The notes beneath the pieces are model-generated. The model did not search any database and was not told the origin of the DNA. It saw only the letters and a list, made by a program, of their open reading frames with translations. This document shows, in pieces, positions 23,306 through 32,656 of a stretch of DNA of 64,000 nt; the first letter of the stretch is position 1; the number at the start of each line of letters is the position of its first letter. The translations under genes were made by a program, and so were the position numbers. The DNA is from Bacillota bacterium (GTDB taxonomy: Bacteria > Bacillota > Clostridia > Peptostreptococcales > Anaerovoracaceae), in contig JAUNQD010000001.1 in NCBI GenBank assembly GCA_030536355.1, positions 62,001 to 126,000 of the forward strand, written 5' to 3'.

Positions 23306-25012
23306 ATGAATACGATAAAACAGAGAACTATGACAGTAAACGGCATGCCGGTCCTTATCGAAGGAGAAAAGAACCTGCTGGAGCTCATCCGTAAAGCCGG
23401 CTTCGACATGCCTACACTTTGCTATCATTCAAAACTTTCAACTTACGGCGCATGCAGAATGTGCGTAGTAGAAGATAAAAGAGGCGAGATCATGGCTTCA
23501 TGCTCAACTCCTCCGAGAGCAGGCATGGAAATCAAGACTAATACGCCTAGACTCAGAGAATACAGAAAAATGATCCTGGAACTGATGCTGGCTGACCACA
23601 ACAGAGACTGCATCACTTGCGAGAAGAGAAATAATTGTCAGCTGAAGGAACTGGCCGAAAGATTCGGTATCGACGATGTGCGATTCGAAACTTACAGCTT
23701 GGACGGAACAAAAGACCACTCTTCCCCTGCTATCATCAGACATCCTGACAAGTGCATCCTTTGCGGAGACTGTGTAAGAGTATGCGATGAGATCCAGAGA
23801 GTCGGTGCCATCGACTTCGTTCACAGAGGATCAAGAATGGAAGTTATGCCTGCATTCAACATGCCGCTGGCAGAAACTAAGTGTGTCAACTGCGGACAGT
23901 GCGCAGCAGTTTGTCCTACAGGCGCCATCACTATCAAGAGCAACATCGCTGAGCTGTGGGAGATGCTGGCTGATGATAACACTATCGTTCAGGCACAGAT
24001 CGCACCTGCAGTAAGAGTAGCTCTCGGCGACGAATTCAACTTCGAAAAAGGTGAAAACGTTATGGGCAAGATGGTAGCTGCACTGAGAATGCTGGGATTT
24101 GACGATGTTTACGATACATCCACAGCAGCTGACCTGACTGTAATAGAAGAATCCAAGGAGTTCATCGAAAGATATTCTTCAGGCGAGAACCTGCCGCTTT
24201 TCACTTCATGCTGCCCTGCATGGTTCAGATATGCAGAAAACTATCATCCTGAACTGATGGATAATATCTCAAGCTGCAAATCACCTATGGAAATGTTCGG
24301 TGCTGTTCTGAAGGAAAAAGCAAAGAAGGATGCAGAAGAAAGCAAATCAAAGAAAAAGACTAAGGTAGTGGCTATCATGCCATGTACAGCTAAAAAGTCA
24401 GAAGTTCTTCAGGAAAGATATCACTACGAAGGCGAACCTGCAGTAGATCTCTCTATCACAACTCAGGAATTGGCAACAATGATCAGAGAAACAGGTCTCA
24501 ACTTCGCAGATCTGCAGCCTGAACCTATCGATATGCCATTCGGTATCGCATCAGGTGCCGGCGTGATCTTCGGCCTTACAGGCGGTGTTACGGAAGCTGT
24601 CATCAGACATGTCATCGGACCTGAGGATAGAAACACTCTGGCTGAGATCGCTTTCACAGGCGTAAGAGGACTTGAAGGCGTCAAGGAAGTAAAGCTGCCG
24701 CTGTCAGAGGACAAGGAACTGTCTATCGCCATCGTAAGCGGACTGAGAAATGCAGAAGAGCTGATCCAGGCAATAAAGAAGGGTGAAGCCCACTACGACT
24801 TCGTAGAAGTAATGGCATGCAAGGGCGGCTGTATCGCAGGTGCCGGCCAGCCTTTCGTAGAGGACAGGGCGAGAGCTGAAAGGTCAGAAGGAATGTATGA
24901 AGCAGACAGAATGTCAAACGTTCGTACATCCAAGAGCAACCCTATCACAGATGCCCTCTACAGAACTATGTTGTCAGGACACAATGCTCATAGATTGTTA
25001 CATTACAAGTAA
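23306..25012 (+). CDS. hydA: [FeFe]-hydrogenase catalytic subunit
   Basis: A 568-residue multi-cluster enzyme. Ligands read in order: [2Fe-2S] C39/C50/C53/C66; His-ligated [4Fe-4S] H98/C102/C105/C111; two ferredoxin clusters C150-C160 and C193-C203. The H-cluster motifs are TSCCPAW (300-306), MPCTAKKSE (359-366) and MACKGGCIAGAGQP (503-516). The third reads GAGQP where most group A enzymes have GGGQP. It reduces protons to H2 and, with HydBC, would couple NADH and reduced ferredoxin oxidation. The hydEFG maturation genes are not in the window. Last gene of the operon, ending at the terminator 25065. Confidence 0.95.
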   Translation: MNTIKQRTMTVNGMPVLIEGEKNLLELIRKAGFDMPTLCYHSKLSTYGACRMCVVEDKRGEIMASCSTPPRAGMEIKTNTPRLREYRKMILELMLADHNRDCITCEKRNNCQLKELAERFGIDDVRFETYSLDGTKDHSSPAIIRHPDKCILCGDCVRVCDEIQRVGAIDFVHRGSRMEVMPAFNMPLAETKCVNCGQCAAVCPTGAITIKSNIAELWEMLADDNTIVQAQIAPAVRVALGDEFNFEKGENVMGKMVAALRMLGFDDVYDTSTAADLTVIEESKEFIERYSSGENLPLFTSCCPAWFRYAENYHPELMDNISSCKSPMEMFGAVLKEKAKKDAEESKSKKKTKVVAIMPCTAKKSEVLQERYHYEGEPAVDLSITTQELATMIRETGLNFADLQPEPIDMPFGIASGAGVIFGLTGGVTEAVIRHVIGPEDRNTLAEIAFTGVRGLEGVKEVKLPLSEDKELSIAIVSGLRNAEELIQAIKKGEAHYDFVEVMACKGGCIAGAGQPFVEDRARAERSEGMYEADRMSNVRTSKSNPITDALYRTMLSGHNAHRLLHYK

Positions 25013-25064
25013 GCAGTACGCTTGCTGCATAAACCCTATATATTATAAATGCATGCATAAACGA

Positions 25065-25098
25065 AACAGCAGCATCCGGTCGGATGCTGCTGTTTTAT
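25065..25098 (+). terminator. terminator of the hydrogenase operon
   Basis: AACAGCAGCATCC (25065-25077) and GGATGCTGCTGTT (25082-25094) form a 13-bp perfect stem with loop GGTC and a TTTTATTATA tail. It may also serve the convergent gene ending at 25114. Confidence 0.92.
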
Positions 25099-25113
25099 TA
25101 TATCTAATGAGTC

Positions 25114-25680
25114 TTATTCATCACCGATTTTTCTTGGATCAAGTTCACCACATGTACCTACAGGAACTCTGTTATCTGTAGCTTCTACAATAGTTCTTGT
25201 CCTTAACAGATCAAACCAGCTACAAAGCTCAATGAAATCCACATTCTTTTCTATGAGGCGTTTTCCTGCAGCCTTTGCCTGTCTCATATCCTTAACAAAG
25301 ATAACGGTTGTGATACATTCTTCACTCTTGAGAACCGCTTCATGTGGTTTTTCCACATCTTCATCCATGATTATCATTCCATAATATTTGAATGATTCGA
25401 GAAACTGCATCTTCATGAATTCATCTTTTGTATAGTCAGCATTCTTTACTTCCACATCAGCGCCGACGATCTCTCTGATTTCTGCAGTTATTTCTTCATC
25501 GAAGTCGCCGCATAAATTGATCAGCTCGAAGCCGTCTTCCGCCAGTTTGGCCACATATTCTTTGGCAGCATCCATGCCGTCTACTCCCGCAACCAGATTA
25601 TAACTGCCGGCTGTTTCAAAGACTGTTGAGTATGTTTCAGGAGTAACTCCCGGTACGTTAGCTATAAAGGCGAATTTCAT
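25114..25680 (-). CDS. DUF6506-like protein with an internal duplication
   Basis: A 188-residue soluble protein built from two similar halves. Each ends with a block of the form (F/D)(E/F)xI(N/E)LC followed by an acidic or aromatic stretch: FELINLCGDFDEEITAEI near residue 51 and VDFIELCSWFDLLRTRTI near 150. The FIELCGxF-like block recalls DUF6506 proteins, whose function is unknown. It is a monocistronic gene between two terminators, transcribed towards the hydrogenase operon. I am moderately sure of the family and have no function to offer. Confidence 0.6.
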   Translation of the reverse strand: MKFAFIANVPGVTPETYSTVFETAGSYNLVAGVDGMDAAKEYVAKLAEDGFELINLCGDFDEEITAEIREIVGADVEVKNADYTKDEFMKMQFLESFKYYGMIIMDEDVEKPHEAVLKSEECITTVIFVKDMRQAKAAGKRLIEKNVDFIELCSWFDLLRTRTIVEATDNRVPVGTCGELDPRKIGDE

Positions 25681-25796
25681 TCTCGTTTACCTCCTCTAAT
25701 GTCATATGTGTGTTTTTCATCATAATGTTACCATTTTGATGAAAACTTCGCAATAATATAGTATAATTTGATTTAACAACAAGCAAGGAGATACCC

Positions 25797-27818
25797 ATGG
25801 AATTCATAAACAACACCATGGCTAATCTAGCCAACATGGATTATACAACCATTGCCAGATGGGGTTTCCTGTTCCTGGCAGTGTTCATACTGGCGCGACA
25901 GATACGTTCCCTTCTTCAGGTGAAAAATCCATCTGAGATCTGGGCGCATTTAGGCTGCCCTGACGGAAGCAGTGTTCCCCTTACCCATTGGGAAAACCTG
26001 ATAGGAAGAGGTCGCGGCTCTGATGTTATCCTCAATCTCAAGAGCGTATCACGAAGTCATGCCACATTGATAAGAGATTCTGACGGAATTTGGACTTTCA
26101 ATGACCTTAATTCCAAAAACGGTTCTTCAATAAACGGTATCCGTGTAGATGGCCCTACAGTCCTCAACGGAGGCGATATACTCACCATCGGAGGCGCAGA
26201 CTTCACACTTTATCCTGTCAGCCTTCAGGAACGTATGCACAATATCGAAAAAAGAAAGAGCAAGTCACGTCCGGTTTCACCATGGCCTACTCTTGCTGCC
26301 ATAAGTGTATTTCAGCTCATGACAGTTATACAGTTCAGGCATGCACTCGGAGAAGAATGCCCGGCATCTCTCCCTATGGCTTTTGCTCTCCTCTGTGTTC
26401 TTATGTGGGCTTACGTAATAGCGATGCGCATGTTCAAGCGTGTGGGCTTCGAAATGGAAATGATAGCATTCTTCCTGTCCACTTTGAGCTTGGCAGTAAC
26501 AGCTTCCGCATACCCTGACAGTGTGATGAAGCAAGCCATCTGTGTATGCTTAGGTGTCGCACTGTTCTTCGGACTTTGCTGGTATCTCAGGGATCTCAAC
26601 AGAACTAAAAAAATAACATATCTTCTCATTGGAATAGCTGCGGTTCTGCTGCTTGCAAATCTTCTTTTGGGTACAGTTAAAAACGGTTCCATGAACTGGA
26701 TAGAAATAGGAGGATTCTCTTTCCAACCTTCTGAACTGGTCAAGATAGTATTTGTTTTTGTCGGAGCCGCAACTTTGGATGAACTTCAACAGAAGAATAA
26801 TCTTACCATATTCATGGCCTTTTCTGTATTTTGCTTGGGATGCCTGGCCATAATGGGGGATTTTGGTACAGCCATGATCTTCTTCGTAACATTCCTGGTT
26901 ATTTCTTTCCTGCGAAGCGGTGACTTTTCTAAGCTGGTCCTCATTCTGGGCGCGGCAGGTTTGATGGGCTTGATGGTCCTGAGATTCAAACCTTATATCG
27001 CTTCCCGATTCGCCACTTGGGGGCATGTATGGGAAGACCCGACAGACGGAGGTTTTCAGCAAGTGCAGACCATGACATCGGCTGCCAGCGGCGGTATGCC
27101 CGGTCTTGGGGCAGGAGAAGGAAACTTGAGCGACGTTGCTGCAGCAAGTACTGACCTTGTTTTCGGTCTTCTGGCAGAAGAGTGGGGTCTTGTGATCGCG
27201 ATACTTGCAGTTTTGTGTATCATTACTCTAGGAGTCTTCGCTGTGCGTTCCATAATCGCAGGTCGTTCCACTTATTATAGTATTGCTGCATGTTCAGCCA
27301 CTTCGCTGTTCATATTCCAGACAATATTAAACGTGTTCGGTTCTGTCGATCTGCTCCCTCTCACCGGCGTAACATTCCCGTTCGTTTCATCAGGAGGAAC
27401 CAGCATGATCGCATCTTGGGGACTTCTGGCATTCCTGAAAGCTGCAGACACAAGACAGAATGCGAGCTTTGCAATAAAGCTTGATAAAAAGGGCACCTTT
27501 GATGAATATGAAAACGAACTTAGAGGAGAAGGCTATGATGATGCTGAAAAATTCCTCAGAGAAGCCGATATGCTCAATCCGCAAAGGGCACCTGAACGAA
27601 TGCCGGAACGAACAGACAAATCAAGACATACCAGAAGAACACGTTCCGCAAAAAAGCAAGATACAAAAATCAGAGGGCGCTCTGCACCGGCAGAACGACA
27701 GCCTATCAAATATCAGGATTTCGACAGCTTCCTTGACGACAATCTCAGAGATGAAGGGCAAGGACAACCTTATGATCCACTAACTTTGGACGATCTTTTC
27801 GGAGGAGATAAGAAATGA
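25797..27818 (+). CDS. FHA domain fused to FtsW/RodA/SpoVE-type glycosyltransferase
   Basis: A 673-residue protein. One membrane segment (about 20-37) precedes an FHA domain (about 60-135) with the hallmark GRGRGSDVILN, SVSRSHA and NSKNGSSING. A SEDS domain of about ten membrane segments follows (160-545), with NWIEIGGFSFQPSELVKI and the late block PLTGVTFPFVSSGGTSMI. The basic cytoplasmic tail is about 100 residues. SEDS proteins polymerise peptidoglycan with a class B PBP partner, which is encoded by the next gene with a 4-bp overlap. The FHA domain should bind a phospho-threonine partner, suggesting control by a PASTA-type kinase not present here. Confidence 0.93.
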   Translation: MEFINNTMANLANMDYTTIARWGFLFLAVFILARQIRSLLQVKNPSEIWAHLGCPDGSSVPLTHWENLIGRGRGSDVILNLKSVSRSHATLIRDSDGIWTFNDLNSKNGSSINGIRVDGPTVLNGGDILTIGGADFTLYPVSLQERMHNIEKRKSKSRPVSPWPTLAAISVFQLMTVIQFRHALGEECPASLPMAFALLCVLMWAYVIAMRMFKRVGFEMEMIAFFLSTLSLAVTASAYPDSVMKQAICVCLGVALFFGLCWYLRDLNRTKKITYLLIGIAAVLLLANLLLGTVKNGSMNWIEIGGFSFQPSELVKIVFVFVGAATLDELQQKNNLTIFMAFSVFCLGCLAIMGDFGTAMIFFVTFLVISFLRSGDFSKLVLILGAAGLMGLMVLRFKPYIASRFATWGHVWEDPTDGGFQQVQTMTSAASGGMPGLGAGEGNLSDVAAASTDLVFGLLAEEWGLVIAILAVLCIITLGVFAVRSIIAGRSTYYSIAACSATSLFIFQTILNVFGSVDLLPLTGVTFPFVSSGGTSMIASWGLLAFLKAADTRQNASFAIKLDKKGTFDEYENELRGEGYDDAEKFLREADMLNPQRAPERMPERTDKSRHTRRTRSAKKQDTKIRGRSAPAERQPIKYQDFDSFLDDNLRDEGQGQPYDPLTLDDLFGGDKK

Positions 27819-29167
27819 AAAAAATAGAAAAGCGAGCAATAATGTGCCTGCTTCTGGCTCTTGTCCTCTTCGTTGGATTAGGCGTATTCTGTTACAGATA
27901 TATTACTGACGGAGACGATTGGGCCGCTTACGAAGGCAACCGAGATGTTTATGCAGAAGGAGATTTGGCCAAAGGTGCATTATATGATAGAAACGGTCTT
28001 CTGCTGATGAAAAACTCCGGCGAAGGAACGACTTATAACGAGAGTTCCTCTATTCGAAGTGCATTGATGCACATAACTGGAGATTCCGGGAACAACGTTG
28101 CTACAGGAGCTAACAGAGCCTTCACCGATGAGCTTATCGGCTATGATCTAATAAATGGCGTATACTCTCTCAATAACGAAGGCGAATCCCTTACCATGAC
28201 TCTCGATGCCAATGTTTGTGCAACAGCATACAATGCTCTCAATGGCAGGAGCGGAACAGTGGGAGTATACAATTACAAAACGGGCGAAATCATCTGTATG
28301 GTAAGTTCCCCAAGTTACGATCCGGCAAATCCACCAACAGTTCCTAAGGAAGGGTCATATATCAACAGGTTCACATCCGGCACATTTATCCCGGGTTCCA
28401 TATTCAAACTTGTGGCCTCAGCCGCCGCAATAGAAAACTTTGACGATGCCTTTACATGGACGGTGGATTGTACAGGTTCCATCGATTATGGTCACGGAGA
28501 CAAAGTAACCGACCTTTCGGTTCACGGAACAGTTGACTTGAGAAAAGCTTTACAATATTCATGCAACTGTTACTTTGCCAGATTGTCTGAGCGCCTTGGG
28601 CCAGGGCAGCTTGAAGTATATACCGAAAAACTAGGCCTGACCAAATCCGTAGATATCAATGGAATAAAAACCGCCAAAGGCACCTTCGATTATCCCGAAA
28701 GCGGTATCGGCCTTGCATGGACCGGTATAGGACAGTGGCATGACATGGTCAACCCATGCTCCATGATGGTATATATGGGTGCTATCGCCAATGACGGAAA
28801 AGCAGTTATGCCTTATATCATCAGTCCTTCATCACAGGTAGGCAAAAAGGTTAAAGAGATTTCCACTTCGGAATTGAATTTAAAAACCAAGAAAATGATC
28901 GATGCCTCTACAGCCTCTTCACTGAAAGACATGATGGCAAACAATATAAACAGCACATATGCGGCAAGTATTTTCTCAGGACTCGATAATGTATGCGGTA
29001 AATCAGGCACCGGAGAAGCCGGCGATGGGGATAACGCTTGGTTTGTAGGATTTATCGATGATCCGGCAAATCCATACGCTTTCGTTGTTCTGGTGGAACA
29101 GGGCGGTTTCGGAACATCCACTGCCGGAACTGTTGCAAATACCGTTCTGCAGGACATTGTCTACTAA
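27815..29167 (+). CDS. class B penicillin-binding protein (peptidoglycan transpeptidase)
   Basis: A 450-residue protein with an N-terminal membrane anchor (residues 8-27), a short non-catalytic domain beginning GALYDRNG, and a transpeptidase domain with the three active-site motifs: S195-I-F-K198 (in PGSIFK), S249-C-N251 and KSGTGE near 393. It is shorter than FtsI or PBP2 (550-700) and similar in size to the PbpA-type proteins paired with RodA/FtsW in Actinobacteria and Clostridia. Its ATG overlaps the stop of the FHA-SEDS gene, so the two form a synthase-transpeptidase pair. Confidence 0.93.
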   Translation: MKKIEKRAIMCLLLALVLFVGLGVFCYRYITDGDDWAAYEGNRDVYAEGDLAKGALYDRNGLLLMKNSGEGTTYNESSSIRSALMHITGDSGNNVATGANRAFTDELIGYDLINGVYSLNNEGESLTMTLDANVCATAYNALNGRSGTVGVYNYKTGEIICMVSSPSYDPANPPTVPKEGSYINRFTSGTFIPGSIFKLVASAAAIENFDDAFTWTVDCTGSIDYGHGDKVTDLSVHGTVDLRKALQYSCNCYFARLSERLGPGQLEVYTEKLGLTKSVDINGIKTAKGTFDYPESGIGLAWTGIGQWHDMVNPCSMMVYMGAIANDGKAVMPYIISPSSQVGKKVKEISTSELNLKTKKMIDASTASSLKDMMANNINSTYAASIFSGLDNVCGKSGTGEAGDGDNAWFVGFIDDPANPYAFVVLVEQGGFGTSTAGTVANTVLQDIVY

Positions 29168-29185
29168 TATCGATTATATGGCACT

Positions 29186-29219
29186 AAAAATGACCTTTCG
29201 TTTGAAAGGTCATTTTTTT
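29186..29219. terminator. bidirectional terminator between pbp and the DUF3048 gene
   Basis: AAAAATGACCTTTC (29186-29199) and GAAAGGTCATTTTT (29204-29217) pair perfectly with loop GTTT. Confidence 0.9.
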
Positions 29220-29236
29220 ATTTGATATTATATATC

Positions 29237-30277
29237 TTATTTGTGCTTAAATGTACAGTACTGATCCATTATTTCCACCCATGTGTTTCCCGGAGTGAGT
29301 TTGAATTCATTGCCTTCGGCATCTACGAAAACAGTTCTGGAATCAAGATCTTCTCTTGACCATGTTCCTTTGACCATAACACCGTTCGTGAAGAGATATG
29401 CTTCTCCGCCTGCACACATGTCTATTCTAAGTCTTCCCTTATTATCAAGAACGCTGCTGCTTACACACTGGACCAATACGTTTGAGACCTTGATGTCTTC
29501 ACCTGTTTCATGATCCACATATCTTTCGCCATCCATAGTTCTGGTGTATTTCCCTGTTGCCGCATCATAAGTGAATTCACATCCAGCTGCCGCATAGCTA
29601 AATGAAACATAGCTTGCCGCCTCACCGGTATTCATCTGCGCTGCACTCAAGAATGAAAATGGTCTTATGTCCTGCTTTTCATCCCACCAGCCTTGTTCAT
29701 CGATTTCACCTTTTACTTCTGCCCACTTGATGTATGAGTTGTGAGGCGCCACCTTATCATCCACCCTATAAAAATCAAGGGACGAGTTTGATGCATTTAT
29801 GTATGGTATAACGCCTGTACGCAGATATTCTCCCGCCTCAGGGCTCCAGCCATGCGCGAGGAATATTCCTTTGTATTCTCTGGTCAGGTCTATAAAGTAA
29901 GGTCGTGTACTTCTTATAGGTCCAAATTCTTCAGGAAACTCTCCATAATATATTGCCTGAAGTCTTGTCTGCTTACCCTCAACCGGAAATTCATAAACAA
30001 GATCCGCCTTGGAAAGCCATGACTGAGGAACTGCATCGCCCACATTATCTATGGACACTACCATTGGTCTTGGAGGAAGTTCTTCAGAATACACCTGTCC
30101 TGTCAACGGGCTTGCAACTTCTGTCTTAGCTGATGCTTCAGGAAGAGAGCCTGATATACCTCCGCCCATAAGCAGCAGGCCAGCTCCTCCGATCACTACA
30201 ACTGCACCTATGATAACCAGCGTCAGGACCAGCTTGTCTTTGGCCAGCTTTTCGCCTAATGCTTTTATTTTACCCAT
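29237..30277 (-). CDS. DUF3048 (YerB-like) extracytoplasmic protein
   Basis: A 346-residue protein with an N-terminal membrane segment (about 15-38) without a lipobox Cys. The YerB/DUF3048 N-terminal domain follows (VSIDNVGDAVPQSWLSKADLVYEFPVEG, then GPIRSTRPYFIDLTREY and HGWSPEA), and the C-terminal domain ends with GNTWVEIMDQ. B. subtilis YerB is a lipoprotein of unknown function; here it is membrane-anchored. It is a single gene divergent from the TSCPD gene. Family confident, function unknown. Confidence 0.88.
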   Translation of the reverse strand: MGKIKALGEKLAKDKLVLTLVIIGAVVVIGGAGLLLMGGGISGSLPEASAKTEVASPLTGQVYSEELPPRPMVVSIDNVGDAVPQSWLSKADLVYEFPVEGKQTRLQAIYYGEFPEEFGPIRSTRPYFIDLTREYKGIFLAHGWSPEAGEYLRTGVIPYINASNSSLDFYRVDDKVAPHNSYIKWAEVKGEIDEQGWWDEKQDIRPFSFLSAAQMNTGEAASYVSFSYAAAGCEFTYDAATGKYTRTMDGERYVDHETGEDIKVSNVLVQCVSSSVLDNKGRLRIDMCAGGEAYLFTNGVMVKGTWSREDLDSRTVFVDAEGNEFKLTPGNTWVEIMDQYCTFKHK

Positions 30278-30346
30278 AGTTCTTACTTTCCCTTTCCATA
30301 GTTATTTGCTATACTGTATTGTATCACAAAAGGAGGGACAAGTGCA

Positions 30347-30604
30347 ATGAAACATGTTTTTTCACCAAAAGGAGTATGTGCAAGCAAATTAGAGTTCGAT
30401 CTCGAAGGTGATATTGTTAAAAATATAAGTTTTTATGGCGGCTGTAATGGTAATTTGAAGGCCATCGCTGCTCTTGCAGAAGGCATGACTGTTCAGGAAG
30501 TCAAAGATAGGCTCCTTGGTATCAAGTGCGGTTTTAAATCCACATCATGTTCCGATCAGTTGGCTCAAGCACTCATTTCTGCAGCAGAAAAAGAGCAGGC
30601 ATAA
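30347..30604 (+). CDS. TSCPD domain protein (TIGR03905 type)
   Basis: An 85-residue protein with the pattern VCASKLEFDLEGDIVKNISFYGGCNGNLKAI and C-terminal CGFKSTSCSDQLAQAL, the small TSCPD family whose larger relatives form the C-terminus of some ribonucleotide reductases. Conserved Cys at GGCNGN, KCG and TSC suggest metal or redox chemistry. Function unknown. It is 17 nt upstream of the CDF exporter gene and probably co-transcribed. Confidence 0.88.
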   Translation: MKHVFSPKGVCASKLEFDLEGDIVKNISFYGGCNGNLKAIAALAEGMTVQEVKDRLLGIKCGFKSTSCSDQLAQALISAAEKEQA

Positions 30605-30621
30605 AAAGGTTCTTAAATCAA

Positions 30622-31794
30622 ATGGGAAAAGTATTCTTTAAATTATTTATCAAGGATCACGAAAACACTTCTGATCCTTCTGTTCGCGAAAAATACGGCA
30701 AACTGGCAGGAGCAGTAGGGATAATCTCAAATCTGCTCCTTTGCATTGCGAAAATCGCCATAGGCTTCTTTTCAAAGAGTATTGCTATAATCGCAGACGG
30801 CATAAACAATTTGGCGGACGCATCTTCCTCCATCATAACCCTTGTCGGATTCAAGTTGGCTTCAGCCCCTGAGGATGAAGACCACCCGTACGGTCATGCC
30901 AGAATAGAGTATCTGACCGGGCTGTTCGTATCTATTCTGATCATAGTCATCGGTATCCAACTCCTTAAATCATCTGTCCTCAAGATCGTTGATCCCGAGC
31001 CGGTGGTATCAAATGCAACCACTATAATCATTCTGATCATAGCCATCTTGATAAAGCTGTGGCAAGCAGGGTTCAATGTTACAGTAGGCAAGAAGATCGA
31101 TTCAGTGGCACTTATGGCAACTGCTGCAGACAGCAGAAACGATGTTATATCCACATCAGCCGTCCTTATAAGCGTACTGATCGGCAAGTTTACCGGACTG
31201 CAGATCGATGGATATATGGGCTGCATCGTAGCTTTGTTTATTATATGGTCAGGCATACAGCTGGTAAGAGAAACATCCAGCCCACTTCTGGGAGAGGCTC
31301 CAGATCAGGAAATGGTAGAGGCCATATTGACCATTATAGGCAAAGAGCCGGGAGTTCTTGGCATCCATGATCTTATGGTACACAACTATGGTCCGGGGAA
31401 AGTCTTCGCTTCTGCTCACATCGAAGTCGATGCAGACGGAGATCTGATGGAAAGCCACGATATGATCGACAACATCGAGCGCATCATCAATGAAACCTTA
31501 AAAATACACTTTGTCGTCCATATGGATCCTATAAGAATAAATGATCCTCTCATAAACAAAATGCGTGGAATAATCGTTAACGTGCTGTCCCCACTTCGGG
31601 GTGTCGAAAACATCCATGATTTCAGGATAGTTTCGGGTCCGACCCATACCAACATCATTTTTGATGCTGTTATCATGCCCGGCTGTGAATTCACCGAAAA
31701 AGAAATCACTTCCATTGCAAACTCCGCAGTAAAAGCTGTAGACGACAGCTATTTCGTAGTTATCACTTTTGACAAGGCATACACTCAGATTTAA
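30622..31794 (+). CDS. cation diffusion facilitator (CDF) metal exporter
   Basis: A 390-residue protein. I start it at ATG 30622 (MGKVFFKLFI); an upstream in-frame ATG lies inside the TSCPD gene. It has six membrane segments, with the first metal site in ADGINNLADA (TM2, D-x3-D type) and the second in ATAADSRNDVIST (TM5), plus the HPYGHARIEYL loop. The cytoplasmic tail is long, about 180 residues, and looks like a CTD plus an extra similar domain. CDF proteins export Zn2+, Mn2+ or Fe2+ against H+. The weak AAAGG ribosome-binding site suggests coupling to the TSCPD gene. Confidence 0.9.
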   Translation: MGKVFFKLFIKDHENTSDPSVREKYGKLAGAVGIISNLLLCIAKIAIGFFSKSIAIIADGINNLADASSSIITLVGFKLASAPEDEDHPYGHARIEYLTGLFVSILIIVIGIQLLKSSVLKIVDPEPVVSNATTIIILIIAILIKLWQAGFNVTVGKKIDSVALMATAADSRNDVISTSAVLISVLIGKFTGLQIDGYMGCIVALFIIWSGIQLVRETSSPLLGEAPDQEMVEAILTIIGKEPGVLGIHDLMVHNYGPGKVFASAHIEVDADGDLMESHDMIDNIERIINETLKIHFVVHMDPIRINDPLINKMRGIIVNVLSPLRGVENIHDFRIVSGPTHTNIIFDAVIMPGCEFTEKEITSIANSAVKAVDDSYFVVITFDKAYTQI

Positions 31795-31810
31795 AATCAA
31801 AATCACATAA

Positions 31811-31838
31811 AAAGGCTTACATTTCGTAAGCCTTTCTT
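31811..31838 (+). terminator. terminator of the TSCPD-CDF unit, overlapping the nfo stop
   Basis: AAAGGCTTAC (31811-31820) and GTAAGCCTTT (31826-31835) with loop ATTTC, then CTT. It overlaps the convergent nfo gene's last codons. Confidence 0.75.
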
Positions 31839-32650
31839 AATATCTCTATTTCTTTCGCATATCCATCCAGCTCATTTGGCGTTTCCAAAACGCACGGAAG
31901 CCCCTTCAATGCCGGATGTCTGATGATTCTTGCTATTACGTCAAGCCCCAGATGTCCTTCCCCTATCCTAGCGTGCCTGTCTTTATGCGCACCTGTAGGA
32001 TTGAGACTGTCATTTATATGCAAAGCATGCAGTTTATCGAGACCGATGATCCTATCAAAGTCGGTAAGCACCCCATCAAGATCGTTTATGATATCATACC
32101 CGGCATCGCTCACATGGCATGTATCCATGCATACCCCGATCTTATCTTGCTGCTCTACCCCGCCTATTATCTCTTTTAGCTCCTCAAAATTTCCTCCGAT
32201 CTCGCTGCCCTTGCCTGCCATAGTTTCAAGAAGGACTATAGTGCTCTGATCAGGCTTTATGATTTTATTTAGAACTTCTGTTATAAGCTCGATTCCTTTC
32301 GTTGTTCCTTGGCCTACATGACTTCCCGGATGAAAGTTGTAGTAATTTCCCGGAACATATTCCATTCTCTTGAGATCATCCTCCATTACCATGAATGCAA
32401 AATCTCGCACTTTCTTAGTTGCTGAACACGGATTGAGAGTATATGGGGCATGTGCCACCAATTTACCGAAGTTTTCTGCCTCAGACAGTTCTAAAAATCG
32501 TTTCACGTCTTCAGGATCGATATCCTTAGCCTTGCCTCCTCTGGGATTGCGAGTGAAGAATTGGAATGTATTGGCGCCTATAGCTACAGCTTCCTTTCCC
32601 ATATTTTCAAATCCCTTGACGGAAGATAAGTGGCATCCGATATATAACAC
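31817..32650 (-). CDS. nfo: endonuclease IV (AP endonuclease)
   Basis: A 277-residue TIM-barrel enzyme of the Nfo family: [13 protein letters not shown] at the start, [75 protein letters not shown] and LETPNE, supplying the trinuclear zinc ligands. It cuts DNA 5' of abasic sites. The start is GTG at 32648-32650; the AGGAGG lies inside the last codons of yibE/F, indicating coupling. Last gene of the moaA-moaC-mogA-yibE/F-nfo operon, an unexpected place for a repair enzyme. Confidence 0.95.
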   Translation of the reverse strand: MLYIGCHLSSVKGFENMGKEAVAIGANTFQFFTRNPRGGKAKDIDPEDVKRFLELSEAENFGKLVAHAPYTLNPCSATKKVRDFAFMVMEDDLKRMEYVPGNYYNFHPGSHVGQGTTKGIELITEVLNKIIKPDQSTIVLLETMAGKGSEIGGNFEELKEIIGGVEQQDKIGVCMDTCHVSDAGYDIINDLDGVLTDFDRIIGLDKLHALHINDSLNPTGAHKDRHARIGEGHLGLDVIARIIRHPALKGLPCVLETPNELDGYAKEIEILRKAYEM

Positions 32651-32656
32651 CAGGAA

